A stretch of 64,000 nucleotides of DNA from Candidatus Pantoea formicae (GCF_011752625.1 NZ_VWXD01000006.1:62001-126000), one strand, 5' to 3'; counted from the first letter of the stretch, positions 42,753 through 51,486 are shown. A program made the numbers and translations. Notes: generated from the letters alone by a model not told the origin.

Positions 42753-42761
42753 GGAGCCACC

Positions 42762-43613
42762 ATGTTTGCCATGATGAACGACCTGATTCAGGCCGCCGCC
42801 AAACAGCAGTATGCGGTGCTGGCGATCAACTGTTTTAACCTCGAAACGGCACGTGCTGCGATCCAAGCCGCCGAACAACAGCGCGCCCCGTTGATTCTCA
42901 ATGTGTATCAGGGCCACAGCGCACACTTTCCTCCTGCTGTCGCCGTGCCGTTGGTGCAGGCGCTGGCCAGCGCCGCCACCGTACCTATTGCCCTGGCACT
43001 GGATCACGGCAAAGCCTTCCCGCTGATTGGTCAGGCGTTTCGCGCCGGATTTACCGGGCTGATGATTGATGCGTCCGCCGATCCGCTGGCGGAGAACATT
43101 CGCCAGACGGCTACGGTGGTGAAAATGGCGCACACCGCAGGCGTCTGTGTGGAAGGTGAACTCGGACATATCGCTGATGCCCCAACTTACGAGTTGGCGG
43201 ACGCCTCAGTGAAGATGACGCAGGTTGCCGACGTGCTGCCATTTATCGAGCAAACCGACATCGATCTGCTGGCGATTTCGGTGGGTACGGCACACGGGCT
43301 CTATCCGGCGGGCGTGAAGCCGAAGATTGATTTCCAACGTTTACAGGAGCTGCATGCGGTCTCCACGCGTCCTCTGGCACTGCATGGCGGTTCGGGCACG
43401 CCCGCCGAGGATATTCGCCGCGTCAGTCAGCATGGTGTGGCGAAGATTAATGTCGGCGCGGCGGTGTTTGATGCCGGTAAAAATGCCGTCGAGCAGGCGC
43501 TGAAACAGCATCCACACGCAGAACTGGCCGACCTGCTCGGGCTGATGGAATCTGCCTGCCGCGAGGTGGTGATTGAGTATCTGAGCTGGTCGGGATCGGC
43601 TGGCAAAGCGTAG
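42762..43613 (+). CDS. Class II ketose-bisphosphate aldolase, first copy
   Basis: A 283-residue zinc-dependent aldolase of the FbaA/GatY/KbaY family. Catalytic Asp and a zinc His lie in ALDHGKAF near residue 82, and further zinc His residues in VGTAHGLYP near 175 and LHGGSGTP near 207. It would split a sugar 1,6- or 1-phosphate into two trioses in the cytosol. It starts 9 bp after IIC. It is clearly diverged from the second aldolase of the locus, so it is not a recent duplication. Confidence 0.9.
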   Translation: MFAMMNDLIQAAAKQQYAVLAINCFNLETARAAIQAAEQQRAPLILNVYQGHSAHFPPAVAVPLVQALASAATVPIALALDHGKAFPLIGQAFRAGFTGLMIDASADPLAENIRQTATVVKMAHTAGVCVEGELGHIADAPTYELADASVKMTQVADVLPFIEQTDIDLLAISVGTAHGLYPAGVKPKIDFQRLQELHAVSTRPLALHGGSGTPAEDIRRVSQHGVAKINVGAAVFDAGKNAVEQALKQHPHAELADLLGLMESACREVVIEYLSWSGSAGKA

Positions 43614-43880
43614 TTCGCGGACGCGCCAGATCACCATAAATGTCACCACTCCGGGGACCCGTAGGAGACGGATTTATGCATATCGTTGAAAAGAATACAC
43701 GTGATTTGACGCATTAATACGCACCTGAAACGCCGCTTCGATCATCGCGATTCAAAGCAGCGGCAAGATAAAGCGCGATAAGTCGCGCAGCGACAGGAAT
43801 CAGAAGCATTTCCCTTATATCCATCATCGGGTCGGCGCACGCGTCGGCTCTGGTAAAACTCACGTTGAGGAAATATTAAC
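43614..43880 (+). other. 267-bp gap between the two aldolase genes, with a possible leader peptide
   Basis: A 13-codon reading frame, MHIVEKNTRDLTH (43676-43717), follows AGGAG at good spacing. A perfect 6-bp hairpin, GCGCGA-TAAG-TCGCGC, lies at 43773-43788. The gap may carry a second promoter, an mRNA-processing site or the remains of a lost gene. I cannot tell which. Confidence 0.35.
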
Positions 43881-44744
43881 ATGTTGATTTCAATGAAAGA
43901 GATGTTGGCACCGACTCGTGAACACCGCTACGCCATCGGCGCATTTAACGTGGCAGACAGCTGCTTTATCCGTGCCGTGGTGGAGGAAGCCGAAGCCACC
44001 AACACTCCGGCGATCATCTCGATTCACCCGAGTGAGCTGGAGTTTGTGACCGATGAATTCTTTGGCTATGTGCGGGAACGCACGCTGAAGAGCAAAGTCC
44101 CCTTCACCATTCACCTCGACCACGGCGCATCAATTGCGCAGGTGCTGCGCGCCATCCAATGTGGATTTACGTCGGTGATGATCGATGGATCACTGCTGCC
44201 GTACGAAGAGAACGTGGCGCTGACCAAAGAAGTGGTGAAACTGGCGCATTCAGTAGGCGTATCTGTTGAAGGTGAACTCGGCACCATCGGTGATACTGGC
44301 ACCACGGTAGAAGGCGGCGTCAGCAAGGTGATCTATACCGAACCGGCGCAGGCTGAAGATTTTATCCAGCGTACCGGCGTCGATACCCTTGCCGTGGCGA
44401 TTGGCACCGCGCACGGCATCTATCCAAAAGATATGAAGCCGGAACTGCAGATGCATATTCTGAAAGACATTGCCCAGCGCACTGATATTCCGCTGGTACT
44501 GCACGGGGGTTCCGCTAACCCGGATGCGGAGATTGCCGAGGCAGTGACGCTCGGCGTGGGCAAAATCAATATTTCCAGCGATATGAAGTACGCCTACTTC
44601 GCTAAACTGCGCGAGATTTTGGCGCGCGAAACCTGGTGGGACCCGAACGTGATTTACCCGGAAGCCATTACCGCTGCCAAAGCGGTGATTCGCTACAAGA
44701 TGAATCTGTTTGGCGGATTGGGTAAAGCGAGTTTGTATCGCTGA
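43881..44744 (+). CDS. Class II ketose-bisphosphate aldolase, second copy
   Basis: A 287-residue aldolase of the same superfamily. Asp and His lie in HLDHGASI near residue 79, zinc His residues in IGTAHGIYP near 178 and LHGGSANP near 210, and VSVEGELGTIG near 133. The C-terminus (YKMNLFGGLGKASLY) differs from the first copy. Having two aldolases beside one PTS suggests either two substrates or a complex, like GatYZ/KbaYZ, although neither protein here looks like the non-catalytic GatZ type. A terminator follows. Confidence 0.9.
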   Translation: MLISMKEMLAPTREHRYAIGAFNVADSCFIRAVVEEAEATNTPAIISIHPSELEFVTDEFFGYVRERTLKSKVPFTIHLDHGASIAQVLRAIQCGFTSVMIDGSLLPYEENVALTKEVVKLAHSVGVSVEGELGTIGDTGTTVEGGVSKVIYTEPAQAEDFIQRTGVDTLAVAIGTAHGIYPKDMKPELQMHILKDIAQRTDIPLVLHGGSANPDAEIAEAVTLGVGKINISSDMKYAYFAKLREILARETWWDPNVIYPEAITAAKAVIRYKMNLFGGLGKASLYR

Positions 44745-44754
44745 GTGCAGGAAT

Positions 44755-44774
44755 GGGGCCACGTTGCCCCTTTT
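44755..44774 (+). terminator. Terminator of the PTS-aldolase locus
   Basis: GGGGC and GCCCC pair around CACGTT and are followed by TTTT, 10 bp after the aldolase stop. Confidence 0.7.
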
Positions 44775-44790
44775 AAGCCACGCACTAAAC

Positions 44791-44813
44791 CGCGCCGCTC
44801 CAGTAGCGGCGCG
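44791..44813 (-). terminator. Terminator of the PheC-like gene
   Basis: CGCGCCGCT and AGCGGCGCG pair perfectly over 9 bp around a 5-nt loop. On the minus strand a GGTTTAG tail follows, 17 bp beyond the gene's stop. Confidence 0.6.
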
Positions 44814-44830
44814 ATGCATCAGGCCTGAGT

Positions 44831-45595
44831 TTACTTAATCACACCCAGCCACTGCGAGGCGATCTGCGCATATTCGCCGGTGGCGGTGCTGAGATGCAGC
44901 CACTGATCGACGTACAGTTTCCAGCTCATATCATCACGCGGGATCATGTAGGCTTTCTCACCGTATTGCATCGGCTTATCCGGATTGATGGCGCACAGCG
45001 TCGGGTAATGCTTCATCTGGAACAGCGCTTCGGACGCATCCGTGATCATCACATCGGCTTTCTTATCCACCAACTGCTGGAAAATACCGACGTTATCGGC
45101 CAGTTGCAGCGTTGCCTGCGGTAAATGACTGTGCACAAAGGCTTCATTGGTGCCGCCAGCCGGTTCGATCACCCGCACACTCGGCTTATTGATCTGCTCT
45201 ACCCTTTGATACTTATCTTTGTCATCGCAACGTACCAGCGGGATTTTACCATCCACGCCCAGCGGCTGCGCGAACCAGGCAATCTGCTGGCGTTTTAAGG
45301 TAACGGAAACGCCACCCAACGCGATATCACACTGCTTGGCGACAAAGTCGTCACTCATGGTTTTCCAGGTGGTGGGTACCCACTGCACTTTCGCGCCCAG
45401 ACTCGCCGCCAGTGACTGCGCCATGCTGATATCCAGCCCTTCATACTGCCCATCACTGCGCAGATAGCTGTAAGGCTTGTAGTCACCGGTGGTACAGACT
45501 TTAAGGGTTTTGCTGCTACGAATTTCATCGAGGTGGGACTGCGCCGACGCAGCGCCCGTCACCAGAAGTAATGCACTCAGTATCGCGGTTTTCAT
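44831..45595 (-). CDS. Periplasmic solute-binding-fold protein, likely cyclohexadienyl dehydratase (PheC type)
   Basis: A 254-residue protein with a Sec signal peptide (1-18, ending GAASA) and a family-3 solute-binding fold. It is much closer to Pseudomonas PheC (cyclohexadienyl dehydratase) than to amino-acid binding proteins, sharing TTGDYKPYSYL near residue 37, AGGTNEAF near 143, DNVGIFQQLVDKKADVMITD near 165 and EKAYMIPRDD near 210. PheC turns prephenate or arogenate into phenylpyruvate or phenylalanine in the periplasm. No permease or ATPase lies beside it, which supports an enzyme over a transport role. The start is ATG 45595; the frame runs open further upstream without a better start. 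Confidence 0.75.
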   Translation of the reverse strand: MKTAILSALLLVTGAASAQSHLDEIRSSKTLKVCTTGDYKPYSYLRSDGQYEGLDISMAQSLAASLGAKVQWVPTTWKTMSDDFVAKQCDIALGGVSVTLKRQQIAWFAQPLGVDGKIPLVRCDDKDKYQRVEQINKPSVRVIEPAGGTNEAFVHSHLPQATLQLADNVGIFQQLVDKKADVMITDASEALFQMKHYPTLCAINPDKPMQYGEKAYMIPRDDMSWKLYVDQWLHLSTATGEYAQIASQWLGVIK

Positions 45596-45756
45596 GGGTT
45601 CTTCTTTTTTTGTTGATGTTGGTTTGCGTGCGGATTGTTTCATGAACGTCCGCATTATTGCTTTATTAGCAAAAGTCTTGTGATCAATCACGCATTTTTC
45701 TGCTTCGCCTGCGCGCGTACAGTGTGCGCCATTACAGGAAACGGAGCGAATCATCC

Positions 45757-46338
45757 ATGAGCAATATTTTCATTATCGACGGCGGTAAAACCTTCGCCCA
45801 CTCCAAAGGCGAACTGAACCATACCCTGACTGACGTTGCCGCCAGCCAACTGCGTGATTTGGGCCATAACGTGCAGATCACCGTTGCCGATAGCGACTAC
45901 AACGTAGCAGAAGAAGTGCAGAAATACCTCGATAGCGATGTGGTGATCTACCAGATGCCAGGTTGGTGGATGGGCGAGCCGTGGACGGTTAAAAAGTACA
46001 TTGATGACGTGTTCACCGAAGGCCACGGTTCACTGTATGCCAGTGACGGCCGTAGCCGCAGCGATGCGGGCAAGAAATACGGTTCGGGCGGTCTTATCCA
46101 GGGTAAAAAATATATGCTGTCGCTGACCTGGAATGCGCCGCTGGAGGCCTTTACCGATCCCGATCAATTCTTTGAAGGCGTGGGCGTTGATGGCTTATAT
46201 CTGCACTTCCATAAAGCCAACCAGTTCCTCGGAATGGAAGCTCTGCCGACCTTTATCTGTAACGATGTAATTAAGATGCCTGATGTGCCACGCGATATTG
46301 AACGTTATCGGACTCATCTCAGCCAGATCTTTGCTTAA
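45757..46338 (+). CDS. mdaB: NADPH:quinone oxidoreductase MdaB
   Basis: A 193-residue FAD flavodoxin-fold enzyme that reduces quinones by two electrons, in the cytosol. MPGWWMGEPWTVKKYIDDVF near residue 68 and KKYMLSLTWNAPLEAF near 118 match E. coli. The start is ATG 45757 (MSNIFIIDGG). It precedes ygiN by 31 bp, and the two act in a quinone redox pair. Confidence 0.95.
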   Translation: MSNIFIIDGGKTFAHSKGELNHTLTDVAASQLRDLGHNVQITVADSDYNVAEEVQKYLDSDVVIYQMPGWWMGEPWTVKKYIDDVFTEGHGSLYASDGRSRSDAGKKYGSGGLIQGKKYMLSLTWNAPLEAFTDPDQFFEGVGVDGLYLHFHKANQFLGMEALPTFICNDVIKMPDVPRDIERYRTHLSQIFA

Positions 46339-46369
46339 CTTAAAGCACACCGGGAAAAGAGGAAGCACT

Positions 46370-46678
46370 ATGTTAACTGTCGTTGCAGAAATTTGTATCA
46401 AGCCAGGTCGCCGCCATGTGGTACTGGAAGCCATCAACAAGCTGATCCCTACCGTGCTGGAAGAGGACGGGTGCCATCAGTACGATGCGCTGGTTGACCA
46501 TCAGGCACAGGTGCCGTGGAAGCAGAATTCGCCAGATTCCATTTTCATGCTAGAGCAGTGGGAATCGCTGCGTCATCTCGAACAGCATCAGCAGATGCCA
46601 CATATGGATGCACACCGCGCCATCATCAAAGATGAAGTGGTCGATGTGAAAATCCTGGTGTTGGAACCGGCTCGCTAA
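46370..46678 (+). CDS. ygiN: Quinol monooxygenase YgiN (ABM domain)
   Basis: A 102-residue antibiotic-biosynthesis-monooxygenase-like ferredoxin-fold dimer that oxidises menadiol, the partner of MdaB. IFMLEQWESLRHLEQHQQM near residue 60 is typical. GAGGAAG precedes the ATG. It shares a transcript with mdaB. Confidence 0.94.
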   Translation: MLTVVAEICIKPGRRHVVLEAINKLIPTVLEEDGCHQYDALVDHQAQVPWKQNSPDSIFMLEQWESLRHLEQHQQMPHMDAHRAIIKDEVVDVKILVLEPAR

Positions 46679-46685
46679 TCGCGTG

Positions 46686-46709
46686 AAGCCTCTGCGTGGG
46701 CAGAGGCTT
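46686..46709. terminator. Bidirectional terminator between ygiN and the LysR gene
   Basis: AAGCCTCTGC and GCAGAGGCTT pair perfectly over 10 bp around GTGG. It lies 7 bp after ygiN and 5 bp after the LysR stop, so it serves both convergent genes. Confidence 0.75.
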
Positions 46710-46714
46710 TGGTA

Positions 46715-47614
46715 TTACAGCAGCTGATTTTCCAGAATTTTTTCGCGTAAGAAATCCAGAAAACAGGTAATGCGAGAAGTCAGAGATTGGTTGCGGTAAT
46801 ACACGGCATGGATCGGTAAGCACAACTCGCGCGTTTCCTGCTCCAAAACCTGCACTAAATCTCCGCGCGCGCGATCCTCTCGACTGACAAAATCCGACAA
46901 GCGAGCAATTCCCTGCCCCGCTAACGCTAGCTGACGCAACGTCTCACCACTCGAGGCCGATAGCGTCGGTTTAATTTGCAAATACTCCCCCTCCCTTTGC
47001 CACACCGGCCAGACATTGTGCGCATCTAACTGACTGAAACCGAGCAGTTGATGTGATGACAATGACTCCACCGTTTCCGGGGTGCCGTACTGCTGCAGAT
47101 AGGCCGGGCTTGCCACTAAGCGCGTCGCACTGCTGCCCAGCACGCGGGCGCGCAGCGTGGAATCACGCAGCTCACCGACGCGGATGGCAATATCCGTCTG
47201 CTGCTCCAGCAGATCGATCATGATGTCGTCGGTGTTCAACTCCAGCTGAATCTGCGGATAGCGCTGTCGGAACTCTGCCACCAGCGGAACGATGACATGC
47301 AGCATAAAAGGTGCGTTGGCGTTTACACGCAATCTGCCTGACGGAATATCTCGGCGCTGGGCGATCTGCTCTTCCGCCAGCTCTACCGACGAGAGGATCT
47401 GGCGTGCGTGATCGAGGAAAATTAATCCTTCTTCCGTAAGGGCCAAACGACGAGTGGTGCGATGCATAAGCGTGGTTTTCAGCTTGCTTTCCAGTCGACT
47501 CAGCGCACGACTGATGCCTGAACTGGTTTGATCGAGCTGATCGGCCGCCGCCGTGATCGATCCGGTGTCCACCACCGCCACCCAGGCGCGCAACTCTTCC
47601 AGTGTGATTTTCAC
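46715..47614 (-). CDS. LysR family transcriptional regulator
   Basis: A 299-residue LysR regulator. The winged helix (about 1-60) has AADQLDQTSSGISRALSRLE. The effector-binding domain covers about 90-295. It starts at GTG 47614, with GGAG 8 bp upstream. It takes the place between ygiN and parE where E. coli has other genes and may control mdaB-ygiN, but that is only inferred from closeness. The inducer is unknown. Confidence 0.88.
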   Translation of the reverse strand: MKITLEELRAWVAVVDTGSITAAADQLDQTSSGISRALSRLESKLKTTLMHRTTRRLALTEEGLIFLDHARQILSSVELAEEQIAQRRDIPSGRLRVNANAPFMLHVIVPLVAEFRQRYPQIQLELNTDDIMIDLLEQQTDIAIRVGELRDSTLRARVLGSSATRLVASPAYLQQYGTPETVESLSSHQLLGFSQLDAHNVWPVWQREGEYLQIKPTLSASSGETLRQLALAGQGIARLSDFVSREDRARGDLVQVLEQETRELCLPIHAVYYRNQSLTSRITCFLDFLREKILENQLL

Positions 47615-47647
47615 GTTCCTGTCTCCGGGACTCGCCCCAAATAACAA

Positions 47648-47665
47648 GGGACGCCGTAGCGTCCC
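47648..47665 (-). terminator. Terminator of parE
   Basis: GGGACGC and GCGTCCC pair perfectly around a 4-nt loop and are followed on the minus strand by TTGTTATTT, 6 bp after the parE stop. Confidence 0.7.
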
Positions 47666-47671
47666 CTGTGA

Positions 47672-49567
47672 TTAAGCTTCCAGGTCGGCGAGGTCGCCTT
47701 TTTCCTGTAGCCAGTTACGGCGATCTTCAGAACGCTTTTTCGCCAGCAGCATATCCATCACACGCAGCGTCTGCTCGACATCATCATCGCTGACTGTCAG
47801 CTGTACCAGACGGCGCGTGTTAGGGTCGAGCGTGGTTTCACGCAGCTGCAGCGGGTTCATTTCACCCAAGCCTTTAAAGCGCTGCACGTTAGGTTTACCT
47901 TTCTTGCGCTTCAATTGCTCAAGCACGCCTTCTTTCTCGTCTTCATCCAGCGCGTAAAAGACTTCTTTACCGAGATCAATGCGATACAGCGGTGGCATAG
48001 CCACGTAAACATGGCCGTGTTGCACCAGCGAGCGGAAATGCTTCACAAACAGCGCGCACAGCAAGGTAGCGATGTGCAGTCCATCGGAGTCCGCATCCGC
48101 CAGGATACAGATCTTGCCGTAGCGCAGCTGACTCAGATCTTCACTGTCAGGATCGATACCGATCGCCACCGAAATATCGTGTACTTCCTGCGATGCCAGC
48201 ACTTCGTCTGACGACACTTCCCAGGTGTTGAGGATCTTACCCTTCAGCGGCATGATCGCCTGATATTCACGATCGCGCGCTTGCTTGGCCGAGCCACCTG
48301 CTGAGTCCCCTTCCACCAGGAAGAGTTCGGTACGATTCAGATCCTGTGCGCTACAGTCTGCCAGTTTGCCTGGTAGTGCCGGTCCGCTGGTGAGCTTTTT
48401 ACGCACCACTTTCTTGGCGGCACGCATACGACGCTGGGCGCTGGAGATGGCCAATTCGGCCAGCATTTCTGCGGCCTGCACATTCTGGTTCAGCCACAAG
48501 CTGAACGCATCTTTCACGATAGCAGAGACGAAGGCCGCACACTGACGTGAAGAGAGACGCTCTTTGGTCTGACCGGCAAACTGCGGATCCTGCATTTTCA
48601 CCGACAGCACGTAAGCGCAGCGATCCCAGATATCTTCCGCCGACAGTTTTACGCCACGCGGCAAGATATTGCGGAATTCACAGAATTCACGCATCGCATC
48701 CAGCAAGCCCTGACGTAAGCCGTTAACGTGCGTACCACCTTGCATGGTGGGGATCAGGTTGACGTAGCTTTCCATCAACAGCTCGCCACCCTCAGGCAGC
48801 CACAGCAGCGCCCAATCCACCGCTTCAACATCACCCGCAAAGCTGCCGACAAAGGGCTTCTCCGGCAAGGTGGGCAAGCCGTTTACGGCTTCACTCAGGT
48901 AATCTGAAAGACCACCGTGATACAGCCAGGTCTGCTCGGTATCGTTCACCTTGTCTTTGAAGACAATTTCCACGCCCGGACAGAGAACCGCTTTGGCTTT
49001 CAAGACGTGCGTCAGGCGCGAAACAGAGAAGCGTGGGCTGTCGAAGAAACTTTCGTCCGGCCAGAAATGAACGCGCGTACCGGTGTTACGTTTGCCAACT
49101 GTACCGGTGACGGTGAGATCCTGCACTTTATCGCCATTTTCGAAGGCGATGTCATACACTTCGCCGTTACGACGTACGGTGACTTCGACACGTTTTGACA
49201 GGGCGTTAACTACAGAAATCCCCACGCCATGCAAGCCGCCGGAGAACTGATAGTTTTTATTAGAGAATTTGCCACCCGCATGCAATCGGCAGAGGATCAG
49301 CTCAACCGCGGGCACGCCTTCTTCGGGGTGGATATCCACCGGCATGCCACGACCGTCATCGATCACTTCCAGCGACTGGTCAGCATGAAGTATGACTTCC
49401 ACGCGTTTGGCGTGACCTGCCAGCGCCTCATCGACGCTGTTATCGATCACTTCCTGGCCCAGATGGTTAGGGCGCGTGGTATCGGTGTACATCCCTGGAC
49501 GACGACGCACCGGTTCAAGGCCGGTTAAGACCTCAATGGCATCGGCATTATAACTTGATTGGCTCAT
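47672..49567 (-). CDS. parE: DNA topoisomerase IV subunit B ParE
   Basis: A 631-residue GHKL ATPase subunit that powers DNA passage by ParC. ATP-site segments are DNSVDEALAGHAKRVEV near residue 42 and DDGRGMPVDIH near 70. The TOPRIM domain has VEGDSAGGSAKQARDRE near 412 and ADADSDGLHI near 490. It stands at the head of the yqiA-cpdA-yqiB-nudF group but is separated from it by 47 bp, as in E. coli. Confidence 0.97.
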   Translation of the reverse strand: MSQSSYNADAIEVLTGLEPVRRRPGMYTDTTRPNHLGQEVIDNSVDEALAGHAKRVEVILHADQSLEVIDDGRGMPVDIHPEEGVPAVELILCRLHAGGKFSNKNYQFSGGLHGVGISVVNALSKRVEVTVRRNGEVYDIAFENGDKVQDLTVTGTVGKRNTGTRVHFWPDESFFDSPRFSVSRLTHVLKAKAVLCPGVEIVFKDKVNDTEQTWLYHGGLSDYLSEAVNGLPTLPEKPFVGSFAGDVEAVDWALLWLPEGGELLMESYVNLIPTMQGGTHVNGLRQGLLDAMREFCEFRNILPRGVKLSAEDIWDRCAYVLSVKMQDPQFAGQTKERLSSRQCAAFVSAIVKDAFSLWLNQNVQAAEMLAELAISSAQRRMRAAKKVVRKKLTSGPALPGKLADCSAQDLNRTELFLVEGDSAGGSAKQARDREYQAIMPLKGKILNTWEVSSDEVLASQEVHDISVAIGIDPDSEDLSQLRYGKICILADADSDGLHIATLLCALFVKHFRSLVQHGHVYVAMPPLYRIDLGKEVFYALDEDEKEGVLEQLKRKKGKPNVQRFKGLGEMNPLQLRETTLDPNTRRLVQLTVSDDDVEQTLRVMDMLLAKKRSEDRRNWLQEKGDLADLEA

Positions 49568-49614
49568 CGTAACTGTCTGATTAGCAATAGAAATAAGGGC
49601 CCATCTCGCAGCAA

Positions 49615-50196
49615 TCAGGGAGCATTTAATCCCAAGAAATCAATCATCTGCGCAAAATGGCGTTCGAATCCGATATAGGCATGATTGCCACCCTCTTCGA
49701 CCGTCTGGCGGCATGCGCTGTAGTATTCCAGCGCCTGGCGGTAATCGAGCACTTCATCGCCGGTCTGTTGCAGCAGCCAGAGTAAATCGGGCGCTTCGAG
49801 AGGGTCAATCTGCATGACTTTCAGATCGTAAATGTGGCGAGACTCTAACACATATTGTTGGCCGGTGTAGGGATTCCGGTTTTCCCCGAGATAATCGACC
49901 AGCAGTTCGAAGGGCCGTACCGCCGGATTGACCACCACCGCCGGCAGCATAAAGCATTGCGATAACCAAGTGGCGAAGTAGCCACCCAGCGACGATCCCA
50001 CTAAACCTAAGGGCTCGCCCGCGTACTGCATCACCAACTCTTCCAGCATACTGGCCGCTTCTGCAGGGAAAGTGGGCAATTGAGGCACCATCACATTGAT
50101 ATGCGGATGGTGCAGATTAACCCATTGTTGCAGCTGAGTGGCTTTGGCCGATTGCGGTGAACTATTGAATCCATGCAGATAGATCAGCGCCGCCAT
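49615..50196 (-). CDS. yqiA: Esterase YqiA (alpha/beta hydrolase)
   Basis: A 193-residue hydrolase. The nucleophile Ser lies in GSSLGGYFA near residue 67, with Asp in TGDEVLDY near 147 and His in GGNHAYIGF near 173. E. coli YqiA hydrolyses short-chain acyl esters and CoA thioesters. It lies 3 bp after cpdA in the nudF-yqiB-cpdA-yqiA-parE group. Confidence 0.94.
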   Translation of the reverse strand: MAALIYLHGFNSSPQSAKATQLQQWVNLHHPHINVMVPQLPTFPAEAASMLEELVMQYAGEPLGLVGSSLGGYFATWLSQCFMLPAVVVNPAVRPFELLVDYLGENRNPYTGQQYVLESRHIYDLKVMQIDPLEAPDLLWLLQQTGDEVLDYRQALEYYSACRQTVEEGGNHAYIGFERHFAQMIDFLGLNAP

Positions 50197-50199
50197 CGT

Positions 50200-51027
50200 T
50201 TAGTAGCCCTCAGAATCAAGATCGGGGCGGAACATGTCGCTTTGCAGGCGGTTGACTTCCGTTTCCAGCGAACCATCGGCTTTCAGGGTTAACCAGCGCC
50301 AGCCCGGTGCCACATTATCAATAGTGAAATTGGTGCAGTGCGGTTTGAACTGGACACAGGTAGAGGGTGACGTCAGCACGCGGCGACCATGCCAGTCCAG
50401 ATCCAACTCTTGATGAATATGGCCACACACCAGATTTCGCGCTCGCGGAAAGTGTTGCAGCACGGCCTCTAACTGATGCGGATTACGCAGGCTGTGTTGA
50501 TCCAGCCAGGTACAGCCAGATGCCAGCGGATGGTGATGCAGTAACACCAAGGTGTGGCGTTCAGGGTGCTTACGCAGTGCGGTATCGAGCCATTCCAGTT
50601 GGTATTCGCTTAACATGCCATGCGGCACACCAAATACCTGACTATCCAGTAACACCAGTTGCCAATGTTCGCCCAACAAGACGTGTTTATCTGCAGCAAT
50701 CCCTGCATCAGCCAGCGTATCGACCATGGCCGGTTGGAAATCGTGATTACCCGGCAACCAGACACAGGGTTTCGGCAGGCGTGTGATGCCCGCAACAAAG
50801 TGCTGATAAGCTTCGACGGTGTGATCCTGGGCGAGATCGCCAGTGGCGATAGTCAGATCGTAATCGCGCTGTTGCGCCATGATGGCGTCCAGCACCGCAT
50901 CAAAACTCGACCAAGTATTTACCCCAAGCAGCGATTGATGTTTTCCTGCAAAAAGATGGGTATCCGTGATTTGTAAAATCCTGATATCGGCCCCATTTGC
51001 CGCAGGAAGAGTGAGCAGGCTATCCAA
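50200..51027 (-). CDS. cpdA: 3',5'-cyclic-AMP phosphodiesterase CpdA
   Basis: A 275-residue class III metallophosphoesterase that breaks cAMP. Metal-binding motifs in order are ITDTHLF near residue 22, ATGDLAQD near 61, GNHDF near 94, HHHPLAS near 165 and CGHIH near 203. Lower cAMP feeds back on CRP-controlled genes. It lies 33 bp after yqiB. Confidence 0.95.
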   Translation of the reverse strand: MDSLLTLPAANGADIRILQITDTHLFAGKHQSLLGVNTWSSFDAVLDAIMAQQRDYDLTIATGDLAQDHTVEAYQHFVAGITRLPKPCVWLPGNHDFQPAMVDTLADAGIAADKHVLLGEHWQLVLLDSQVFGVPHGMLSEYQLEWLDTALRKHPERHTLVLLHHHPLASGCTWLDQHSLRNPHQLEAVLQHFPRARNLVCGHIHQELDLDWHGRRVLTSPSTCVQFKPHCTNFTIDNVAPGWRWLTLKADGSLETEVNRLQSDMFRPDLDSEGY

Positions 51028-51060
51028 AGCGTTTCCTTTATCTCCACGCCATATACGCTA

Positions 51061-51486
51061 TCAACAAACCGGCACTGCCACAGCGCCGTGCGCCAGACAA
51101 TATCTCAACCAATCTGCAAGAAACTGGTTAATCTGATGTTTTTCATCGCGCTGATGCAGTTTTTTATTAGGATAATCATAGCGCGCTTTGAAACGATAGA
51201 TCTGCTGAGTGGAACACACTTCAGCGACCATCGCATCATGATAGAGCCGTACCGACATGGAAGGTAGGCTCCAGTAACTGACTGCAGGGGCCACCTGGCG
51301 AACTTCGACCAGCGTAGTGTAACGCGTAGACTCTTCAATAGTGAGCTGATAACTGGCGCCGTTCACCTGATAGATCACCGACGCGCCTGCCTCGTCATTG
51401 CGCGGCAGCAGGCGACGCAGCTGGGCGAAATTGGTTTCGCACAGGCGCATCATTTCGGGAAAGTCAGGGGTATAGCGCTGTTTCAT
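51061..51486 (-). CDS. yqiB: YqiB (DUF1249) family protein
   Basis: A 141-residue protein almost collinear with E. coli YqiB, with RYTPDFPEMMRLCETNF at the N-terminus and the long identical block around KARYDYPNKKLHQRDEKHQI near residue 100. The function is unknown. Its ATG overlaps the nudF TGA (ATGA at 51486-51483), so translation is coupled. A GTG four codons upstream is less likely. Confidence 0.93.
   Translation of the reverse strand: MKQRYTPDFPEMMRLCETNFAQLRRLLPRNDEAGASVIYQVNGASYQLTIEESTRYTTLVEVRQVAPAVSYWSLPSMSVRLYHDAMVAEVCSTQQIYRFKARYDYPNKKLHQRDEKHQINQFLADWLRYCLAHGAVAVPVC

Noticed and set aside
42327..43169. 280-codon minus-strand frame across IIC and the first aldolase
   Set aside because: It is antisense to two genes with intact motifs and is rich in His, Arg and Gln, as expected of a shadow frame.
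39000..45600. Prophage or integrative element carrying the PTS insert
   Set aside because: No integrase, transposase, tRNA gene or attachment repeat is seen at either edge; only the AT-rich left flank hints at insertion.
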